The notes under the pieces: model-generated
What the model saw: the letters and a program-made list of their open reading frames with translations, nothing else
What the model was told of the DNA's origin: nothing
Database searches by the model: none
Source of the DNA: Planctomycetota bacterium
Lineage (GTDB): Bacteria > Planctomycetota > Planctomycetia > Pirellulales > Lacipirellulaceae
Assembly: GCA_022615465.1 (NCBI GenBank)
Contig: JAKEGR010000148.1
Location: 1 to 10,571, forward strand
DNA length: 10,571 nucleotides
Reading direction: 5' to 3'
In this document: positions 6,456-10,571 of the stretch, piece after piece
Layout of the letters: the number at the start of each line of letters is the position of its first letter
Position numbering within the stretch: position 1 is the stretch's first letter
Program-made: the position numbers and the translations under genes

Positions 6456-6484
6456 CTGACCACGCAAGTTGTTCGGCGTAAACT
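6456..6484 (+). promoter_or_regulatory. Candidate promoter for the VWA-exbB-exbD genes
   Basis: CTGACC (6456-6461) and TAAACT (6479-6484) are separated by 17 bases; each matches four of six sigma-70 consensus positions. Transcription would begin near 6491, about 39 bases before the VWA start codon. It lies just after the second 54-nt repeat. Evidence is limited to hexamer match, spacing and position. Confidence 0.28.
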
Positions 6485-6529
6485 GCTTGTGACACCTGCC
6501 AGGAAAGCAATCTCGGTAACCAAGCATCG

Positions 6530-7525
6530 ATGGCCACATCCTCTCCCCATGCTGCGTCTGTGCCCGAGCGACGACTCCCGGCCTGGGTGTTTTCGATCTT
6601 GTTTCACGCTGGCTGGATTTCGTTGCTAGCGATGGCGATCGAACAGGGGCCGAAAGGTGCCGTGGAAGAGCCGGGCCGCACGGCCGGCATCGTTCTGAAA
6701 CGCACATCAGCCGAGGGCGATCTGTACAACGGCGAGGAAGACCTCGGCGAACAGCCGCTCGCTCCCTCACCGGCTGAGTTGATTTCAGCATTGCCCAGTG
6801 AAACGGTCCTTGCGGACCTTGGCGTTCATTTACCGCAACCCGCCACGGCCGGCCCGAACGCCGCCAGCGGCAGCCAGCCCAACGCCGGACAGTTGGCCAG
6901 CGGCGGGGGTGGCCGCGCGGGATCACTCCATGGCAGTGGCGATACGCGGGTCAGCGTGTTCGGTGTTGCAGGCACTGGCAACAAATTCGTGTACGTCTTC
7001 GACCGGTCGTCGAGCATGGAGGGTCCGCCGCTGGCCGCCGCGAAGCGACAGCTTATCGAAAGCCTCCAATCGCTCGACGACATCCATCAATTTCAGATCA
7101 TTTTTTTTAATCACGAGATTCAGGTGTTCAACCTGCCCGGCAGTGGCGGGCGAATCGCCTTTGCCAGCGACCGCAACAAGCAGCTCGCGGCCAATTTTGT
7201 CGGCGGGATCACGGCCGACGGCGGCACCGATCGCTATGCGGCGTTGCGACGGGCCGTCGCATTGCAGCCGGACGTTGTTTTCTTTCTCACCGATGCGGAC
7301 GACCCGATGTCGGCCAGCGAACTCGCCCAAATCGACCGCGCCAACCGGCGCGCTCAAACCGCAATCTGTGTCATCGAGTTCGGCCGACAAGCCAGCCAGC
7401 CGCAGGACAATTTTCTTATTGACTTGTCGCGGCGTAGTAACGGACAGTATGGCTATGTCAACACGACGCGGCTGCCGCCAAGGGATTCCTCCCCTTCCGG
7501 CGACGCGGCCCAAGCAGTGCCGTGA
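6530..7525 (+). CDS. Membrane-anchored VWA-domain protein with TonB/TolA-like SxxxH anchor
   Basis: This 331-residue protein has three parts. A basic N-terminus (VPERRLPAW) leads into one membrane helix at about 18-37 (AWVFSILFHAGWISLLAMAI) carrying S22 and H26. That is the SxxxH spacing that TonB and TolA use to couple to ExbB/ExbD or TolQ/TolR. A Pro/Gly/Ala-rich linker of about 105 residues follows. The C-terminal VWA domain (about 150-315) has a complete MIDAS metal site: DRSSS (D158, S160, S162), T233 in DGGT and D255 in FFLTDAD. The KFVYVFDRSSSM and NFLIDLSRRSNGQYGYV segments match a VWA family I recall as widespread in planctomycetes. Predicted topology is N-in, with the VWA domain in the periplasm. 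The ATG at 6530 has only a weak ribosome site. The exbB-like gene starts 60 nt downstream. The ligand is unknown. Confidence 0.9.
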   Translation: MATSSPHAASVPERRLPAWVFSILFHAGWISLLAMAIEQGPKGAVEEPGRTAGIVLKRTSAEGDLYNGEEDLGEQPLAPSPAELISALPSETVLADLGVHLPQPATAGPNAASGSQPNAGQLASGGGGRAGSLHGSGDTRVSVFGVAGTGNKFVYVFDRSSSMEGPPLAAAKRQLIESLQSLDDIHQFQIIFFNHEIQVFNLPGSGGRIAFASDRNKQLAANFVGGITADGGTDRYAALRRAVALQPDVVFFLTDADDPMSASELAQIDRANRRAQTAICVIEFGRQASQPQDNFLIDLSRRSNGQYGYVNTTRLPPRDSSPSGDAAQAVP

Positions 7526-7585
7526 CCGAGCGCGGAGGGGAATGAGTCCCGCGAGGCGCACGCCGGGACGGAGACCTGACCGTGG

Positions 7586-8380
7586 ATGGGTTCTAACGAC
7601 AAGGAACGATTCGAGGGTTATCTTTTGATTTCATTCTTCGGCAACGCAGTGTTCCTGTTTGGCCAAGTGCCGGCGACGGCCGATCCCGGCGCGTCGTGGC
7701 TCGAAATCTTTTTTTCAGGCGGCCCGATCGGCGTAACGATCATGGTCGTGTTGATTTTGCTATCGATCACGGCCGTCGCGCTATGCGCCGAGAATGTGCT
7801 CTCGATTCGCTCGGGAGTGCTGATGCCACCCGGTTTGGCCGAGTGCGTGCAGCAACGGCTCTCCCAAGGCGATCTCGCCGCAGCGCGGCAACTCTGTGAC
7901 GCACAACCCAGCTTCCTGGGTTTTGTGGTGCGAAACGCGTTGGCGGAAGCAGAAGGAGGGTGGCCGGCGGTGGAAAAGGCGCTCGAAGACACCTCCGCCG
8001 AACAGGCCGCGCGGCTGTATCGCAAGGTCGAGTATCTTTCGGTCATCGCCAATCTCGCCACGATGCTTGGGCTGCTTGGAACCGTCGTGGGCCTGATCAT
8101 GGCGTTTCGCGAAGTGGCAGCGTCGCAGGGGGCAGCCCGCCCCGCCGATCTCGCGTCAGGCATTTACCACGCGCTCGTGTCGACCGTGGCCGGTCTGGTG
8201 ATTGCCATTCCTTCGTTAGGTGCGTTTGCGGTGTTTCGCAACCGTGTGGATGAATGGAGCGCCGAGACGGCATACGCCGCCCAGCACGCCATCTTGCCGA
8301 TGAAACGGGCGCTGGCGGCGCGGCGCGCGGCAAACGCGCCGCCGCCACCTGCACCACCCTCCGGAACCGGAGTTCGTTGA
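7586..8380 (+). CDS. MotA/TolQ/ExbB-family proton channel protein
   Basis: This is the larger channel subunit that, with ExbD/TolR, uses proton flow to drive a periplasm-spanning partner. The 264-residue protein has membrane helices at about 48-70, 152-175 and 192-217, the ExbB pattern. The signature LGLLGTVVGLIMAF contains T166, and HALVSTVAGLVIAIP contains T200; both threonines line the channel in this family. A hydrophobic N-terminus (about 12-26) ending in ATA32 could be a cleavable signal peptide. The C-terminus ends in a Pro-rich tail. I use ATG 7586, which gives a basic n-region (NDKER) before that segment. A TTG at 7625 has a better ribosome site (GAGGG) and is a real alternative, giving 251 residues. 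The stop overlaps the exbD start by one base (TGATG). ExbB versus TolQ cannot be separated by eye. Confidence 0.92.
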   Translation: MGSNDKERFEGYLLISFFGNAVFLFGQVPATADPGASWLEIFFSGGPIGVTIMVVLILLSITAVALCAENVLSIRSGVLMPPGLAECVQQRLSQGDLAAARQLCDAQPSFLGFVVRNALAEAEGGWPAVEKALEDTSAEQAARLYRKVEYLSVIANLATMLGLLGTVVGLIMAFREVAASQGAARPADLASGIYHALVSTVAGLVIAIPSLGAFAVFRNRVDEWSAETAYAAQHAILPMKRALAARRAANAPPPPAPPSGTGVR

Positions 8381-8811
8381 TGCGCGTCCCGCACCGTCCG
8401 CTCCAGACACTCGGACTGAATATGACGCCGATGATCGACGTCGTGTTTCAACTCATTATCTTCTTCCTGCTAAGCAATCATTTGGCGCAGCAGGAAAGCC
8501 ACCTGGTACTCGATTTGCCCGCGGCGCTCAGCGGCCGGGAAGCCGAGATCAATAGTGCGCCGCGAGTTACGATCAGCGTTCTGGCCGATGGTCAGATCCT
8601 GCTCGGCACCCGCCCCACCCCAGTCGAGGAATTGGCGAGCCGGCTCGAATTCGAGAGAAAACGCGCCGGGAAAGACTTGGAGGTGCGGATCCGGGCCGAT
8701 CGTTCGGTCCCCTACCAAGCGGTTGAGCCAATCCTACTGGCGTGCGCCGACGCCGGTGTCTGGAACGTCACATTTGCCGTGTACAAGAAGGCAACCCCGG
8801 CTCGGCCTTGA
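8380..8811 (+). CDS. ExbD/TolR-family biopolymer transport protein
   Basis: This is the small channel partner: one membrane helix and a periplasmic domain. The 143-residue protein has the family core LGLNMTPMIDVVFQLIIFFLL (about 11-31), with the essential proton-carrying aspartate at D20. The periplasmic domain (about 40-137) contains the usual VTISVLADGQILLGT strand pair and EVRIRADRSVPYQAVEPIL. The start is ATG 8380, one base overlapping the stop of the preceding channel gene, with GGAG ending seven bases upstream. The frame stays open upstream to 8254, but that would overlap the channel gene and add an Arg/Ala-rich segment foreign to the family. Coupled translation with the channel gene is expected. 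The gene ends 68 nt before the convergent PEP-CTERM protein gene, with no clear terminator between them. Confidence 0.95.
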   Translation: MRVPHRPLQTLGLNMTPMIDVVFQLIIFFLLSNHLAQQESHLVLDLPAALSGREAEINSAPRVTISVLADGQILLGTRPTPVEELASRLEFERKRAGKDLEVRIRADRSVPYQAVEPILLACADAGVWNVTFAVYKKATPARP

Positions 8812-8879
8812 GGGACACCTTGGTCGTGCCCGGCAACCCGACCGGTGGGCCTTCAGGAATCGGCAACAACGCGGTGGCT

Positions 8880-10385
8880 TCAAGCGGTGCCCTCGCGGAA
8901 GGATTTCCGCGATCGGAATGATAATCCCGCCGCCAGCAAACCCAGCAGCACCAGCGTCCCGCTGGTCGGCTCCGGAACTGCGCCAACGATGCTCACGTCG
9001 GTCGTGAAGACCAAGGGTTGTCCGCCCATGTTGTAGGTCAGCTCCATCATAAACGCGGTCGCTCCCGACGCCGGGGCGGTCACCTGGCCAACATAAAGGC
9101 CGCCTCCTTGATCGCCCGACGCCGAACCGGACCAGATCGATCCGACGGTCGCGAGCCGAAAATCCCTTGATTCCAGATTGGTCGCCTGCCACAGCTTCAC
9201 GCCCGTCAGGCTCGGACCTCCGGGCATCGTTTGAACCTGAATGGTCTTGCCATCCTCGGCGATCGTCCACGAAAACTCGGGAAACGTCGCACCCGCGAGC
9301 AGGGCGCCGTAAAACGTAGCGAATCCGGTCACCGCATCCTCGTTCAGCCCATGATCCGTGTTCGGCACATAACGCAGGTAGTTTTGGGTGCCCTGCAGGT
9401 CATGGAAATAGAACTGGGACGAATCAGGCACGAAAAACTCGTCGCCCGTCGAATTGATGATGTACTTCGGCATGTCCAGACGATCGAGGTATGAGTAGGG
9501 ATCGACAATCGCCCGCAACTCCGCGCCACGCGGCGTGCCAAGCTCCTGCAGAACATGCTCGTTGACGTATTCTTCGATGGCCACCGAGTACCCATCCACC
9601 AGTCCAACGGTGGTGCCGATGTAGTGCTCCTTGTGGTGTTCCATCTGCTTGTCCAATTGAAGCACATCAATGACGGCTGGCGCGATCGCCCGCACGCGGT
9701 CGTCCACCGCCGCGGTGAGCCAGGTGGTCCAGCCTCGCTTCGAACCGCCCATCACGACAAAGTCATCGACCGTTCCCCCCTTGCTGGTAATCAGGCTGTC
9801 GACCGTATCCATGGCCCGCACGGCGCTCTTGACCATGGGCAGCAACAGCGGCCATTGGTCATCGCCGCCATCGAGGAACTTGCGATATGTTTTGGCGATG
9901 ATCTCATCTTCCGTGCGGGTGAACGTCTCGCCGGCAAACTGCAGTGGTTCGTTTGGCACCGTTTTGAGTTCCGCCACAACCGACCCGGTCTGCAACGCCA
10001 GGGTAGAAAGGAGGGAGTCGACCGAAGTCGGCGGGCTGGGCGGGTTCTTATTGCTGCCGCCTTCTACCACCAGGAGTGCCGTGTTGGAGAGGATCGTAGT
10101 CGGCTTGACGATGGTCATATAGTGCTGCCACAAGTTCGGGGCGGCGGGATTAGCCGGGCTGGTGACTTCAGTTGGGTCACGCCAAGTCTGCGACTTCATG
10201 TCGACGACGTACGCCTTGTATCCGGGGCCTGATATTGTTTGAACGAGGTTGTAGGTGTAGCTCGGGTCAAACGCTGCCACGTACGTATCGAGTGCTGTCT
10301 GGGCAAAGCCCGCTGCCGAAAGCGCCAACACCAAAACGATCGCGGGCAATACCAACAAGTTGCGTAAGTCTCGAAATGTCTTCAT
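8880..10385 (-). CDS. PqaA-family (PhoPQ-activated pathogenicity-related) hydrolase-like protein with PEP-CTERM tail
   Basis: This 501-residue exported protein has an alpha/beta-hydrolase-like core. The signal peptide is at 1-28 (LLVLPAIVLVLALSAAGFA). The PqaA/PF10142 pattern is clear: QHYMTIVKP near 87-95, a putative nucleophile S215 in VMGGSKRGWTTWLTA, then PAVIDVLQLD and YSYLDRLDMPKYIINS. A candidate acid is D315 or D321 (TGDEFFVPDSSQF) and a candidate base is H345 (PNTDHGLN). A beta-rich region (about 370-468) follows. The C-terminus is a PEP-CTERM sorting signal: VPEP at 470-473, a hydrophobic helix (TLVLLGLLAAGLSF) and a basic end (RSRK). This predicts export, then tail removal by an exosortase not present in this window. 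The enzymatic activity of the family is not established; hydrolase is an inference from the motif. The ATG at 10385 begins a normal signal peptide, with only a weak ribosome site. Confidence 0.92.
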   Translation of the reverse strand: MKTFRDLRNLLVLPAIVLVLALSAAGFAQTALDTYVAAFDPSYTYNLVQTISGPGYKAYVVDMKSQTWRDPTEVTSPANPAAPNLWQHYMTIVKPTTILSNTALLVVEGGSNKNPPSPPTSVDSLLSTLALQTGSVVAELKTVPNEPLQFAGETFTRTEDEIIAKTYRKFLDGGDDQWPLLLPMVKSAVRAMDTVDSLITSKGGTVDDFVVMGGSKRGWTTWLTAAVDDRVRAIAPAVIDVLQLDKQMEHHKEHYIGTTVGLVDGYSVAIEEYVNEHVLQELGTPRGAELRAIVDPYSYLDRLDMPKYIINSTGDEFFVPDSSQFYFHDLQGTQNYLRYVPNTDHGLNEDAVTGFATFYGALLAGATFPEFSWTIAEDGKTIQVQTMPGGPSLTGVKLWQATNLESRDFRLATVGSIWSGSASGDQGGGLYVGQVTAPASGATAFMMELTYNMGGQPLVFTTDVSIVGAVPEPTSGTLVLLGLLAAGLSFRSRKSFREGTA

Positions 10386-10542
10386 GCGAATTCAATCTCT
10401 AAATCATTGTTTGCTGGAACGCAATCAGGTTCATTAGCAATTTCGATGTCGGTGACAGTAAGCCAAACTGGCCGCCTTAGCAGCCCGCAAGCGAACTCGC
10501 GGAACAGCCCCGGCTCACAAACGCAAAGGGGTCAGGCTGAAA

Positions 10543-10563
10543 GGCCACACATATTTAGTGGCC
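10543..10563. repeat. Perfect short hairpin at the window edge, possible repeat-element end
   Basis: GGCCAC (10543-10548) and GTGGCC (10558-10563) form a perfect 6-bp stem around a 9-nt AT-rich loop. Just before it is AAAGGGGTCAGGCTG (10525-10539), a style of sequence I associate with the flanks of REP-associated tyrosine transposase (RAYT) units. The window ends 8 bases later, so an element cannot be confirmed. There is no T-run, so it is not a typical terminator. Confidence 0.3.
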
Positions 10564-10571
10564 GCTTAATT

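Larger units (their letters stand above)
6073..6529. other. 457-nt gap between the metallopeptidase and VWA genes
   Basis: This stretch has no full-length gene. It holds a 52-residue minus-strand ORF that looks like a gene remnant (6125-6283), the second copy of the 54-nt repeat (6363-6416) and a possible promoter for the VWA gene (6456-6484). No terminator hairpin with a T-run was found after the metallopeptidase gene. The mixture of remnant and repeat suggests a junction between formerly separate segments. Confidence 0.6.

Noticed and set aside
7101..7108. T8 run inside the VWA gene, and a T7 run at 7709-7715 in the exbB-like gene, as slippage or frameshift sites
   Set aside because: Both encode ordinary Phe codons in place, the normal frames continue into conserved sequence, and shifted products would be meaningless. 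No pairing structure was seen downstream.
6798..7628. Second plus-strand frame of 276 codons overlapping the VWA gene
   Set aside because: The overlapping frame with a full MIDAS site is clearly the coding one; the second is Ser/Arg/Thr-rich, as expected for a shifted GC-rich frame.
8812..8879. Bidirectional terminator between exbD and the PqaA-like gene
   Set aside because: Only a weak 4-5 bp pairing (GCCC with GGGC) and no T-run on either strand.
8880..10385. Several plus-strand frames (for example 9555-10232) over the PqaA-like gene
   Set aside because: Antisense to a gene with signal peptide, conserved core and PEP-CTERM tail; no independent support.

Overview
The window most likely comes from a planctomycete, probably of the Pirellulales type. 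This is an inference from four things: GC-rich coding with frequent GTG/TTG starts and uneven Shine-Dalgarno sites; a VWA protein of the 'KFVYVFDRS' type next to ExbB/ExbD; a PqaA-like hydrolase with a PEP-CTERM sorting tail; and small proteins resembling planctomycete families. No rRNA, tRNA, CRISPR array or intact insertion sequence was seen.

Left third (minus strand, about 12-3394): a housekeeping cluster read leftward. It begins with def (peptide deformylase, probably from a TTG start) and fmt (methionyl-tRNA formyltransferase). A 61-residue single-pass membrane protein follows, then miaB (tRNA methylthiotransferase). Def and Fmt are the two enzymes of the N-formylmethionine cycle and MiaB is a translation-fidelity tRNA modifier. 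A perfect TATAAT lies upstream of def on the minus strand.

Middle (about 3531-6416): an accessory stretch bounded by two identical 54-nt direct repeats. It holds an AF2212-like antitoxin and PIN-domain toxin pair overlapping by 4 nt, a 192-residue protein of unknown function, and a secreted HExxH metallopeptidase resembling the anthrax lethal factor fold. A short minus-strand ORF near the right repeat looks like the remnant of a planctomycete small-protein family.

Right part (6530-8811, plus strand): a three-gene module of a membrane-anchored VWA protein, an ExbB/TolQ/MotA-type proton channel and an ExbD/TolR partner. The VWA protein's membrane anchor carries the SxxxH motif of TonB/TolA. 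This suggests a proton-motive-force-driven system in which a periplasmic VWA domain takes the place of a TonB C-terminal domain, and it is the most interesting system in the window.

Far right (minus strand, 8880-10385): a secreted PqaA-family alpha/beta-hydrolase-like protein with a C-terminal PEP-CTERM signal, convergent with the VWA-ExbB-ExbD module. The last ~60 bases hold a short perfect hairpin that may be the edge of another repeat element.
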